NCBI GenBank assembly: GCA_947179155.2 | Contig: OX359286.1 | Location: 13,202,913 to 13,266,912 of the forward strand | DNA length: 64,000 nucleotides | Reading direction: 5' to 3' | From: Hedera helix | Taxonomy: Eukaryota; Streptophyta; Magnoliopsida; Apiales; Araliaceae | Shown here: positions 22,877-33,501 of the stretch, piece after piece | Numbering within the stretch: position 1 is the stretch's first letter | Layout of the letters: each line of letters begins with the position of its first letter | Program-made: the position numbers and the translations under genes | Notes under the pieces: model-generated | Databases searched by the model: none | What the model was told of the DNA's origin: nothing | The model's input: only the letters and a program-made list of their open reading frames with translations

Positions 22877-24417
22877 CCTAAATGAATGCCGTTGGAATGC
22901 TTTACTTTGAAAATGCTTCAGAAACTCGTTAACCCTATGCACGAAGGATTTTACTTAATCGAAAAGTTCATTTTTATTGCTTTTTTGTTTCGATAATAAA
23001 ACCGATGATATTTTATAAAACATATTTTCAAACCCTTCGTCAAATAGGAATATAGCTCATCCGACACTTACAATTTTATTTAGCCTACGAACGATCTAAT
23101 ATCCTAATTTGCTTGATTTTGTGAAAAGCTTTATCATTTATTCCAAAATCATTTTCTCACGTTAAAAGGAAAATCAAGCATTTAAAATAGCGTTGAGGCT
23201 ATTCACGGGCATGTGAGCCATCTAAATAACCCCAAACGCCCACAATCGCACGTTTCATTGTTACGGGGCCTAAAACCCGATTTTCGATCCGACATCGCTT
23301 TAAGGCCCGAAAATTACATATTTACAATGCAAATGCATCGCCATCGCTACATACGTAAAAGTTAGAAAATAAACTAAAAAGATATCATTGGGAGGTTAGG
23401 AGGAGATTCCATCCGCAATAAATCCTCTCTAACCGTCCCTAATCCATAGATCCCAAAACAAATATCGACTACATTGGGTTTAACTTCCAAATACACTAAA
23501 TCAACCTATTTAAATAGCGATGCACCAAATATTTTCGGATCCACAGTAGATCCACCCAACAAATGCACAAATAAATGAATATTTACCGATTAAACTACTA
23601 AAGCAAGATAAAAGATTAAATCTAATAAAACTACAAAATATGCACCAACACTAAGAGAGATTGAAATCTTTGCCTTGATATTGATGGAAATCACACACTA
23701 GCACTCAAATCGGATGTAGGATACAATGTAGGGAGTAAAGGTTGAACAAAATGAGACAAATCCTCACATTTTTTGGCAAAACCCGAAGGTTTCTCTCTCT
23801 ATTTTCGCCATTTCTCTCTCTCTAAAACCTTCAAAAACTCTCCTCTCTTTCCTCTCGGACGCAGAAATGGCCGCTGTATAGTGTTCTGGAGGCAGCCGTA
23901 GGTGCATCTGCGGCTGGCCGCAGATCCATCTGCGGCTGCCTGTTGTGGTCGTCCGCGCTGAATCTCGGCTACCGTACGTTGTCTCCTCGAGCCGCGCATT
24001 GTCCCTTTTGTCGGTGGCTGCAGGTGCATCCGCGGCTGTCCGGCTTGTTTTTCTCGATTTTCGTGCCACGCGGTCTTAATTCGCCAATTTCTGCGGTATT
24101 ATTTTGGAAGGCTGTTACCTGACGTATAAATTGCTCTTTGTGCTTGGCTTCCAGGGGGCGCTGCCCCAAACCACCCCCGAACATCGTAAGCGTAGTGGTC
24201 ATTAGTCGTCTTTTGTGATCAAATCAGGTTCTTCTGGATCGACTGTTTGTCTTGACTCAAGTAACCTGATGCTCGTTGTTCGTTGTGGCGACTTTGACCG
24301 TAAGTTGTTGGGGTGGCTTCGTGTTGGGGTCCACCTTCTTTTTCGCATGTCGGGTCAAGTGACGACTTTGCCCTCCTGCCAGGGTTAGTACAAAAGTGCA
24401 AAATTTGGGTGTCTACA
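22464..24417 (+). repeat. Solo LTR, probably Ogre/Tat-like, nested in LARD-1 3' LTR
   Basis: TGTCGTCGCC...GGGTGTCTACA, 1954 bp, interrupting LARD LTR sequence that is continuous at 15127. Flanks are TCTAT (22459) and TGTAT (24418); the uninterrupted target reads ATGTATA, so this is a target duplication with one change. It has the AGAGTCGCCA... and GGGGAAGGTGTTAGGCACCCC motifs I associate with Ogre/Tat-type LTR and leader DNA, a (TG)n run and a GC-rich 3' half (about 23860-24330). ORFs on its minus strand (23764-24202) overlap each other and look incidental. Confidence 0.78.
22839..22866 (+). repeat. (TG)n microsatellite
   Basis: About 14 TG units, ending in CGCGCG. Confidence 0.95.
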
Positions 24418-24479
24418 TGTATAAAATAAAGATTAAAGTTAACACAATTAAAAAGTTAACTATTGGTAATGTTTGAAGA

Positions 24480-25025
24480 ATATTAAAATATTATTAAATA
24501 ATGAATAATATTAGTATAAGATTAAAATGTTATTAAATGAGTAATAACATTAGTATATGATGAAAATGTTATTAAATAATTAATGACATTATTAAATGAT
24601 TAAAATATTTTTAAATGGCTAATAATATTAATAAGTGATTAAAATATTATTAAAATATTAATAATATTAATAAGTGATTAAAATATTATTAAATGAATAA
24701 TAATATTTATAAGTGATTAAAATATTATTAAATGGTTAATAATATTAATAGGTGATTAAAATATTATTAAATAATTAATAATATTAACAAGTGATTAAAA
24801 TATTATTAAAAGGTTAATAACATTAATAAGTGATTAAAATATTATTAAATGATTAATAATATTAATAAGTGATTAAAAATATTATTAAATGGATAAAAAT
24901 ATTAATAAGTGATTAAAATATTATTAAATAATTAATAATATTAATAAATAATTAAAATATTATTAAATAGTTTATAATATTAATAAGTAATTAAAATATT
25001 ATTAAATGGTTAATAATATTGAATG
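24480..25025 (+). repeat. AT-only hairpin minisatellite, array 3
   Basis: Same unit as arrays 1 and 2, in the 3' LTR of LARD-1. It also contains the AATGTTATT...AATAACATT variant near 24526. Confidence 0.85.
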
Positions 25026-25660
25026 TATTTGTATATTATCAAATGTAGATAATATTTTGAGGTATTTGGTATATTATTAAATGCCCAAATCATTAAGTTA
25101 TGTAAAAGAAGAAAGTTTAATTGAATTAAACCAATGTAAATAGTTCATTTGTGACTAATTTAGATAACTTATTAAAAGCGGGTTATACGATAACGTGTAG
25201 TGAAGGTGTAAGTGGGTTAAGCGTACCCGATAAGTCCGAATTATATTTTGGGCTAGGATTTTTGTCCGGAACTTAAGAGTTCGTTTGTCGGACATCTTAA
25301 AAGTTAATAATTTGAAGTTATAGTGTTATATAAAGACTAAGTATTAGTCATTGTAACTAATGATTATGTTAATTTTATATATAAATTGTAGGTTAAACGA
25401 ATGACGCAAATAAACGTAACTGGTAGAAGCGAACCAGGTAAGTTTTTCAGAACTTGCTCATATGTGCATTAATATGCTACAACGTGATTTTATATTATTG
25501 ATATGCAGATTTATTGATGATATTTGTGATATGTGAAAAGCATGAGTTGTGATTACATGTGAAATATGAAACATGAATTGCTAGAGATTAGTTGGTTAGT
25601 ATATGTGATGTATAAGAAGTATGAAGCATTCAAAAGTCTGAGCAAGTATCTTCTCAAACG

Positions 25661-25915
25661 GTGAATAATCCAATGGAGAATACAAGTGTACAAGTGTTAA
25701 GAAGTGGTAACGATATAGAAGATCCAAAAAAGACAGTACCTCCATCACCAACGCAAGAGAAAGTCAACAACATCAATAAAGCGGACAGTGTTTATATAGA
25801 CAATGATGTTATTTTTGATGATGACATGCCTAAGGTGGCGGAAGTTGTTGAGGAGATAAACAAGGAAAAGTTAGAGATTACAATTATCAACAATTTGGAG
25901 TTAGAGGAAGAATAA
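25661..25915 (+). pseudogene. Athila-like gag C-terminal fragment
   Basis: Eighty-four codons. The stretch VQVLRSGNDIEDPKKTVPPS matches the TLRSGK...PK signature at the end of Athila gag, before the protease. The rest is acidic low-complexity sequence. Stop TAA at 25913; related codons continue to about 26050. No capsid or zinc knuckle is left. Confidence 0.7.
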
Positions 25916-26962
25916 GCAATTGAGCTGACACAAGATTTGAAGGAGGGTGAAGCTCCATTACATTCTTTGCCAATGATTTTTGATAATAATGCAATTATTT
26001 CCATTCCATTGCCTGTTACTCATAACAAATTTTTATCTTTTGTTTTGTAAGATCTCATTCCGAATATAAAGACTCTCTCCAATCATATTAAATATCTATT
26101 CGTTGAAGATGGAGTAAAACGTTCATGTCACGTGCAAGGGAGACTGAATCTACCTATAAAGAATAACGTGATGGATGGGATACTGAAAAATCATGAAGTT
26201 GGAGTGACGTAGTACTTTGGCCTGCTGTCGAGCCAATGACGATAAACAAAGGCGCTGCTTGGGAGACAACCCAAGAAATCAGATTTGCATTTCTTTTCCT
26301 TTTTCTTTTTATATTTATTTGTGCTTTTTCTTTGTATTTTATTTTACATTGGGGACAATGTAAATTTTAAGTGTGGGGGAAGGGATTTAGGATTTTTGTT
26401 ATTTTTAGGTCATATTTGGAAAATTTTAGTAAATTTTAAAAAATTTGAAATTTTGAATTTTGTGGTTATATTCATTGCAAACCCTCACGAGACAAAACTC
26501 GTCCACTTGGGGTAACCTTGGGGTTTAAAGGCTTGTTGCACATGCTAAGTGTAACCGTGTTTCCTACGAAAATGGAGTAGTTTTTTATTTTATTTTTAGG
26601 ATGAGTCCCTTGAGCAATAAATTAATTGAATTTTAAATTTTTAGCCAATGATAAAAAAATTTGATTTTTATTTAATAACTTGAAAAAATGATAATTTTTT
26701 GCTTAGTTTGAATTTTGACTTATTATTGATAATTACTTTGTTTGAGATTTTTTAAATTTTAATGCACTTATATCCATTTGTTTGAACTAGTTTTAATTAA
26801 AATAAAGTTTAAATGGTTAAATGCTTATGAAAAATATTTTTGAGCTCTATATTTTATTTATTCATTATTTGAAGTGAAATATAAGGCAAAATATAATTTG
26901 GAGGAAATGATTTAGGTAATTGTTTTAGGATTATTATTGAAGAAAAAAATCTTGTGGTGGGT

Positions 26963-27115
26963 TGAGGTGAAGCGTAAAACGCATTTACTCATAAACACAT
27001 GAAAAAGCGAGATAGAGCGTAAAACGCACTCGCTGGTGAGATGGAGCATAAAATGCACTCACCGTGAAAAAAAAATGAAGAAAAAAAAATGGGATGAAGC
27101 ATAAAATGCGCCCAT
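26963..27115 (+). repeat. Four covarying hairpins in Athila-like 3' UTR
   Basis: All share a core GC-R-TAAAA-Y-GC. Outer arms differ but pair: TGAG/CTCA (26963-26991), AGCGAG/CTCGCT (27006-27034), GGTGAG/CTCACC (27035-27063) and AATGGG/CCCATT (27088-27115). Inner arms GCG/CGC in the first two change to GCA/TGC in the last two. Confidence 0.88.
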
Positions 27116-27543
27116 TAAAAGAAAAAAATATTTGTAAAAAATTGCATATTAATAATCCTAGTGTATATAATTGTTTGAAACATTTTGATCTTCTGATTTA
27201 TATTTGTCTATATTAGCAAAGAGTGATGTGAAAAATAAGTATATTGAGTTTTGTTGTATGTCTTTTATAAGGTAATTAATAACCAAAACTTATCTGAATT
27301 TTGATTAGTTTGATACATTTGGATTCACACACACACAAAAGATCTTGAGTAGAGTAACATTAATAAATATGTTAAATTTCTAGATTTTGCATGGTTTTGA
27401 AATTTTCTTTGAGTTATCATTAAAAAAATCTTTGAAGCTGATGTTGAAATTTATATTGATCTGTTGCTCAAGTAAGTTATTTGGTTATTAGTTTTATTTT
27501 TATAGTTTTTATTTTTGTTTTGCCCGAGGACGAGCAAAAAGCT

Positions 27544-27558
27544 AAGTGTGGGGGTATT
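27544..27558 (+). promoter_or_regulatory. Polypurine tract of Athila-like element
   Basis: AAGTGTGGGGGTATT directly before the LTR start TGATAGGG, the usual Athila arrangement. Confidence 0.75.
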
Positions 27559-29160
27559 TGATAGGGTTAAATTATATGATATTTTCTTTCCCTGATACTT
27601 AGTTTTTATATTTATTGCGTGCTTAAATGTTTAATTATTTAGCTCATTTTGGTTTTAATAGGTTTTATAGGATTTTAGTTAATTTATGTTAATTTAGGTA
27701 ATTTTATAGTATTTTTATATTTCTTTTTATTTATTTATTTTTATTTAGTTTTAGTATTTTAGGTGTTTTATTGATTATTATGCATTTATATTATTTTTAT
27801 ATTATTTTATATTTTATTTTGTATAAAAAATAAGCTTGGGAGCCATTTCTGTAAATTCTGCAAAGCTCTATTGGCATTTTGGTAATTAAGCAGCACGGTG
27901 GCATTTTCGTAATTAACCAGAATGTGATTTCCACGCATTGCGTGCATCTGTATGGAAGCAAGGAAAGGAAACGACGTCGTTTTAAGGCAAACGAAAGGCC
28001 CGCGCCATGCGCGGACAAGCAGCAGAAACACGGAGGAACAGAACGACGTCGTTTCAGCAGAGGCGAAGTTACCGCGCAATGCGCGGGCGGGCACGCTGAA
28101 GTCAGCTGACGCGGTTCCGCATTGACTTGGTCAACTGGCGTGTTAAGGCTTGTTTGGCGACGCGGAATTCGTCCAAAACAGAATTATTTCTGGATTTTAG
28201 CATTAATTTAATTTCAAATTGGATTTTAATTCCAATTAAGGTTAGGATAATGATTATTTTATTTTTCTTTTATTTCTAATTGTAAATCCTATTAGGGTTT
28301 GGACAAGTTAGGAGGTTTATGGAGCCTATAAATAGAGGGCTTGAGACACATTGTAATATACAACTCTCATTAGAATAAAAATTCTCTCTTCTATTATTTA
28401 GTATTCTTTACAATTATGAGTAGTTAATTTATTTTTCTTGGTATAAGTGATTGAAGCCATCAAGATTTATACACTGTGAGATCTAATTTATTTTAATTGT
28501 TCAATTTATATTTTGAGGATTGAATATTTTTCTGTGCTTAATTTTATGATTGATTTGTTTAATTGCTAGGAGGCCTACTAGTTTATTATTCATATTAATC
28601 TACTGCTATTTGTGAAGCAACTAAGTTTAATAATTATTTTGCAGATCAAAAGATTATTTTATCTTATGAAGAATATTCATCTAAATTAAATGCAAATAAG
28701 TGGCTTGTGTTGTTTAGTTCAACGATCTCTCTAATTCTTTATGCTGCTATTAAATTAAATCTTTAGCAAGTGCCGGAGGTTGTTTAATAGTAAGGGTATT
28801 TAGACCAAGTGGCTCTACTTATCTAAAATTAAGGAGAGAGGAGAAAAATTATTCCACCTGCGAGTAATTCTTTCTACGGTGAATGTTCAAAATATTAATT
28901 GAGTTATTCTTGCATCAGTGATCAGTTGTAAATTCTTGATGGTGGATGTTGACTTAAACCAAGGGTTTTTATTTTTATTTATTTCTTACATAATTATTTT
29001 AATTAATTTTATTTAAATTATTTCTTTAATTAAAAATCCCCCAATTTTAGTTTACAAAACATAAAATTAAATTAATCATTCTCTGTGGGATCGACTCTTG
29101 CTTACACTACTACATTAATATTTTTCCAAATTAAGATTTTATTTTTGGGTGCTTGCGACA
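27559..29160 (+). repeat. Athila-like 3' LTR
   Basis: TGATAGGGTTAAATT... to TGGGTGCTTGCGACA, about 1.6 kb. It has two AACGACGTCGTT palindromes (27969-27982, 28042-28053), a TATA box (28327) and the TCTGTGGGATCGACTCTTGCTTAC block typical of the Athila LTR end. No partner LTR lies to the left in the window. Confidence 0.82.
28327..28335 (+). promoter_or_regulatory. Putative TATA box of Athila-like LTR
   Basis: CCTATAAATAGAGGGC. The two GACGTC palindromes 275-360 bp upstream resemble bZIP-type sites. Confidence 0.6.
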
Positions 29161-31471
29161 TCACACTATTCCTTCAAGACCAGCAACCTTGGAACTTTAG
29201 TTCACTAAGAACTCTTTTAGTGAGTTGTGTTGGTTTGGGTGTGCTACTAAGTTGCATTTAGCATAAGTTTTTGAAGAACTTAGTAGCGAAGCAAAATACT
29301 TTTTTGTTTGATATTTTTGAACTCTTGCGTATACTTTCTTTCTTGTGTGTCGCTTTTTTTCTTTTTCAAATATGGGCGTCTCGTATAAGAGATTCAGATT
29401 TCTTCCCGTTTGAAATCTGCTCTATGCTTCAGTTTCTGCACGTTACCTCATGATGTAGAGCTGCTGAATATTTTATTCATTTAGCTCATTAATACTTTGA
29501 CGATGTATTAATTGACCTGCTAACACTGTCCATAAAAGGTATTTCCTTTTTCCTTGGGATAAGAAATATCAGTCGTAGGTTTCTACTAACTTTCATAAAG
29601 GCGTTTGGTCTTCTATAAAATATGGTTGATAGGACACAGTCTTCTGACTTTAGCACTACCTTGAAATCTTCACTCTGTCGCTTAGCATGCTTTGGTCAGT
29701 CCATTGACATTTTTGACTTTAAGCTCTTGGCAGAGGTTTATCTGTCACATCAATGTTGACTATTCTTCTCAACTAAGTTGCTTCTGTCTTTTAGTACAAG
29801 AGAAGTGTTTGGAATAAGCATGTGAATGTTATTTCTCTTTTAAAAGATTTGATAATGTGGTTAATTGAACGATAAATGAATCAATATGTAAATATGTCTG
29901 CATTAATGAAAGCTGTAAAGTCCTTAATAGATGTTAGACATCATGTTCAAAGGACTTAGATTGAAAAATATCAAGATTGTTAGATTGATCTAATATAAAT
30001 GAGCATCTTTGTAAAGTCCTTCAAAAGATCACAATGTATAAGGACTATGAATAGAAAGATCAAACTTGTAAGGTTGATCTTAAACTGTAAATAGATAGGC
30101 CTGAATGATCAAAAAGAACGGCATCAAAGAACAAGAAATATGGCAAGAAAGTTAAAGCAAGGATCGTAGACTACACTCAGGATCGTAGTGTCTACAAGTC
30201 ATCAACATAATCATTCATGCGCTTACATTTCTAAAGGAAGAATCATATAACAGTCTATCTGAAGATTATCAGAATAAATTCCCCGAATGGTCTGCAAGCA
30301 AGCTGAAGATCCAAGCACTAACTTCATCTTCAAGATTGATTGAGGAAGTAAAGAGCCATTCAGAAAAAAGTCTCATGTAAACACTCAGAGGAAGATCGTA
30401 GAGTCTTCCTGAAAGTTCGTAGAATCTGCCAGTCATACGCAGAATAAGGCTCGACAGATCAAAAAGTTCTCTCGACAGTTCGTAGAATTATCTCAGCATC
30501 ATAAAGCTAACTATTGGGTTCGTAGAGTCAGCATAGTCGGTCACTATACAATTTCCATAAGACAGTCTACAAACCAAGAATATTCAAAGAGCAAACTCTA
30601 CATGAGCATTTAGAATCAAGACAACAATCCTCATGAAGATTATTAAGAAGGCTGTCACAGAGCTGTCAAACAAAATGAATGAATATCTCTGAATACATCT
30701 AAAGCATCAAATCATAATAGAGATCGCAGAGTAGTTCAAACCTTCACTCTACAATTAAGCAAAGTCGTAAAGTGTCAAAGCAAGAAAAGAAATACAATAT
30801 TCAAACAATCGTAGAGTTGAGCCAAAGATGGTCAAACGCTACTAGAGATAAACGACCTTTAAATATGCAGCAGAGAAAGCAACTGAATTTCGTAGAGCAA
30901 TCCTCAACGATAGAAGAGCTAACACCTGAAGATCATAGAGCAGTCCTCTATGACATATAAGCCAAGCAGAGCTAGCACCTGAAGTTCGTAGAGCAATTCT
31001 CTACGATAGAAGAGCTAGCACCTGAAGATCATAGAGCAGTCCTCTATGATATATAAGACAAGTAGAGCTAGCACCTGAAGTTCACAGAGCAGCCTCTACA
31101 ATAAGAAAGCACATGTAAAAGCTTAACCAGATCATAAACCTATGCTCTAAGAGAAAACAGCTCAATGAAGATCACAGAGCATGAGAAATATATCTTCAAA
31201 ACAGCAAGGCTCAGATAAGATCGTAGAGTTAGTATAGTCAAACCACTCTACGATCTCCAGAGCAGTTTACGTTAAGCAAGATTCTAGAGCTACAGAGTAA
31301 AGCTAGCAGATGGCTCTACGATCAGAAGTAAAAGGCTACAACTGAATCGATCACAGAGTACTTAAGTGCCAACAAGGATTGAAAACATCAAAGCACTTAA
31401 GTTAGTAATCCCAAGATAAACGGCTGATTACTTCAAAAAAATCTGCATCAAACCCATCTAAAAGCCTCTTC
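29161..31471. other. Unclassified repeat DNA left of LARD-2
   Basis: No credible gene. The left half (29161-30100) is AT-rich with no recognisable motifs. The right half (30150-31400) is full of TCGTAGAG/CTCTACGA words and short duplications. The same words recur at 38100-38437, so LARD-2 probably sits inside one larger element, perhaps SIRE-like copia (see 37714). Confidence 0.5.
30886..31255. repeat. TCGTAGAG hairpin repeats and ~90-bp tandem duplication
   Basis: A unit containing GAAGAGCTAGCACCTGAAGA is repeated (about 30886 and 30980). Hairpins: TCGTAGAG/CTCTACGA (30986-31006), ATCATAGAG/CTCTATGAT (31028-31050), and eleven-base arms GATCGTAGAGT/ACTCTACGATC (31219-31255). Arms change together (CG to TA pairs). 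Short ORFs across this (e.g. 30772-30960) follow from the repeat and are not genes. Confidence 0.78.
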
Positions 31472-31514
31472 TAATCCTTAATTTAGAAATTCTGTAAAAT
31501 CTTGGGGTGTTACA
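31472..31514 (-). repeat. 3' LTR stub of LARD-2 (43 bp)
   Basis: Matches 37671-37713 with two changes. The other ~4.17 kb of this LTR is missing. Confidence 0.85.
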
Positions 31515-31528
31515 TTCACCCCTCCTTC
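31515..31528 (-). promoter_or_regulatory. Polypurine tract of LARD-2 (minus strand)
   Basis: Plus strand TTCACCCCTCCTTC, i.e. GAAGGAGGGGTGAA before TGTAACACC on the minus strand. Next to it, AATTTCGTCCTCGAAATT is the complement of the pol-end motif ATTTCGAGGACGAAATT. Confidence 0.85.
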
Positions 31529-31907
31529 AAAAAATTTCGTCCTCGAAATTGCTGTGTACTCATTCCTTATTCATTTGTAACATTCATCTCTTTACATTCA
31601 CTTCACATAGCTAGGTTTTCACTAACCTTAACATTCTCTCCTTTCTCTACCCATCTTACCCCTTTCTAACATTCATTCCAGAAGATTGGAATGTCTTTCA
31701 GGAATCTCCACAATTGTTCAATAACTGTGAAGCAGTATGAATAAATAGTAATAACTTTTCCATAAAACTTTTCATAAAACTTTTGCTTTCAAAACATAAC
31801 TTTTGCTTTTGTTGAGGGGTCGTAAAGACCAATGAACACGTTAAGAATATTAACAATCACAAAGACTGCTAATACCCAAGGGTCATAATCACCAGAAACG
31901 TGAGTTA

Positions 31908-32068
31908 CGGCGCAACCACGCTACTCTTTTTTATTCAGCGCAACCACGCCATTTTATTTTTAATTCGGCGCAACCACGCCATTCATTTTAATTCGGCGCA
32001 ACCACGCCATTCATTTTAATTCGGCGTAACCACGCCATTCATTTTAATTCGGCGCAACCACGCCATTT
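31908..32068 (-). repeat. GGCGCAACCACGCCAT tandem repeat in LARD-2
   Basis: Six copies, ~28-bp period in the best part, spacer TCATTTTAATTC. Each unit can form a GGCG/CGCC stem. The same word, as ATGGCGTGGTTGCG, occurs singly in gypsy-1 LTRs (1543 and 10320). Confidence 0.85.
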
Positions 32069-32087
32069 TATGCCCTTAGGCCTTTTG

Positions 32088-32104
32088 GTACGCTAGGTGA
32101 TCAG
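32088..32104 (-). other. Conserved palindrome-centred box (LARD-2 copy)
   Basis: Exact reverse complement of the LARD-1 17-mer; outer arms are GGTACG/CGTACC. Confidence 0.78.
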
Positions 32105-33487
32105 TCTATCGTACCCTGTTTTGTTATGCACAACATTTTTTTCTTTTCCTTTGGGTTGAACCGTGTTAACCAACCCCTGTACCATATCCCCTTTTCAGGG
32201 TTGTTCACCTCAGCCTTTAAAACAATTTGCTTTATCCATCATCTGGATTCCAAAAACATTTACTCATTTCATACACAAAAAGGGTCTAGCCGAAACAAAT
32301 GGCATAGACTCACATCAATAAACTGTTCATTTCTTGAAAATCTGAAACTTTTAAACATTTATTTTCACCATGACTGCATCACATTGCAATATGTAACGAT
32401 GTATCAATGGTTAAACTCCCACTTCCATACTTTTGTTACCATGCTCTGAGAATGCCATCATTGGTTCAAAATCCAAAATATTTCACACCATATTCAATAG
32501 TGTGACAATGGTTTTATAAATACATTTTGAATTTTCAAATAACTTGGTCTAGCCGAATCAATTAACATAGACCCATAAATCACGGAATTTTAAAATAACT
32601 TTTTGATACTTGAACAAAACATTTCGATGGTCTAGCATAGCTAGAAGAGTGGATTGCCTATCCAATCCTAATAATCTCTTCTTTACTATTTTTCTTAACT
32701 AATATAATTATTTCCTTATATTTCTATTTCTTCATATATCCTTAATCTTAGCCAATATCTAAGAATTATATCTCTTAACTTATGGCTCTCTACTCTAAGC
32801 CCAACTCTGTTCATCAAACTTGCCACGCATTTGGGCTCAGAGACTTACCGCAATCATATGGTTTACGGAGCTTGTCCTAGTCAAGCTATCGTCGCCCATT
32901 CGCTGAGGGGCTCCACCACATAATCATGAGTCACGAACTTTCCATACGTGTCGGTTTTCAGAACACGCAACTAACCTTGATCTTTCTTACTTAACTCTTC
33001 TCACTTCTTACCGTGACGCTGGACCTCCACTGATTATCATGACAGGAAGCTAAGTAAGTACAAATCCCTGTCCCATACCGAGGAAATGCACACTCGGCCA
33101 CTACCATGAGTCCTCAATGAAGAATCCCACATACCCTAACATTCCTCACTTTAGCCTTTACTCAGCTTTTCCTTTTCCTTTCCTTGATCTGATATGAATT
33201 TTATCGATTCATATCTTACTGTTCACAACTCATCATGAGTCCATTTTACTCATAGCTGACAATTTACGACTCATCAAGAGTCCCCTTTTTATCTTTGATC
33301 ACTTTTGATCCTTTATCATTCCTCATTATCTTATCTTAAGATATCCTTAACCCTTTCTTGATCATTAACTCCCAAAATTCATTTCTTACTAGCTCAACTC
33401 ATCTAGAGTTCTCTTCTTTACTATTCCTTCTTTTACACACAAAGATCATAGGCTAAGGTACTATTACCTAAGGTCTATAATCCAACT

Positions 33488-33499
33488 GCTCTGATACCA
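33488..33499 (-). promoter_or_regulatory. Primer binding site of LARD-2 (minus strand)
   Basis: Plus strand GCTCTGATACCA, i.e. TGGTATCAGAGC on the minus strand, two bases from the LTR end at 33502. Confidence 0.92.
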
Positions 33500-33501
33500 A
33501 C

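Larger units (their letters stand above)
12330..25632 (+). mobile_element. LARD-1: large non-coding LTR retrotransposon
   Basis: Complete 4.49-kb 5' LTR (12330-16821), Met-type primer site (16825), 2.2-kb interior with no gag or pol, polypurine tract (19027), and a 3' LTR that is duplicated, palindromised, interrupted and finally truncated near 25632. LTR ends (TGTAATATCC...GGGGTCGTCACA) resemble those of the gypsy elements here, and the interior ends in a degraded form of the ATTTCGAGGACAAAATTC block that ends gypsy pol. It must have been moved by proteins of an autonomous relative. Confidence 0.88.
19039..25632 (+). repeat. 3' LTR of LARD-1, rearranged and truncated
   Basis: Follows the 5' LTR from TGTAATATCC onward but carries a 499-bp tandem duplication, a large palindrome at 21121-21234 and a solo LTR of another family at 22464-24417. 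It stops near 25632 (GAAGCATTCA), about 0.5 kb before the expected end, where Athila-like sequence begins. The TATA equivalent is near 21437. Confidence 0.86.
25633..27558 (+). mobile_element. Athila-like Ty3/gypsy remnant, interior
   Basis: A gag tail (25661-25915) is followed almost directly by the 3' untranslated region typical of Athila: GGCGCTGCTTGGGAGACAAC near 26250, ACATTGGGGACAATGT near 26346 and AAGTGTGGGGGA. Protease, RT, RNase H and integrase are gone, a deletion of several kb. A hairpin array (26963-27115) and GAGGACGAGCAAAAAGCTAA lead into the LTR. Confidence 0.82.
31529..33487 (-). other. Non-coding interior of LARD-2 with conserved boxes
   Basis: On the minus strand, counterparts of LARD-1 boxes occur in the same order: GTGTTCTGAAAACCGACACG (near 32970-32950), TCTTCTAGCTATGCTAGACC (near 32655-32630), GACC...TTCGGCTAGACC (near 32580-32548), AACAACCCT...GGGGATATG (32218-32185), CTGATCACCTAGCGTAC (32104-32088), GTCTTTACGACCCCTCAAC (32-31.81 kb). 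The plus-strand ORF at 32126-32449 crosses these boxes and is incidental. Confidence 0.8.

Noticed and set aside
23764..24401. Overlapping minus-strand ORFs in the GC-rich part of the solo LTR
   Set aside because: Several frames are open together, as expected of high GC; bounded by LTR ends and no recognisable domain.
25433..25450. CCAGGTAAGTTTTTCAG as a 5' splice site
   Set aside because: Other LTR copies read CCAGACAAGT or CCAGGCAAGT, so the donor consensus is not conserved.
29271..29453. Hydrophobic 60-codon ORF, possible membrane peptide
   Set aside because: Short, in unclassified AT-rich repeat DNA, no homologous copy or motif.
32126..32449. 107-codon plus-strand ORF in LARD-2
   Set aside because: Antisense to the element and crosses conserved non-coding boxes.
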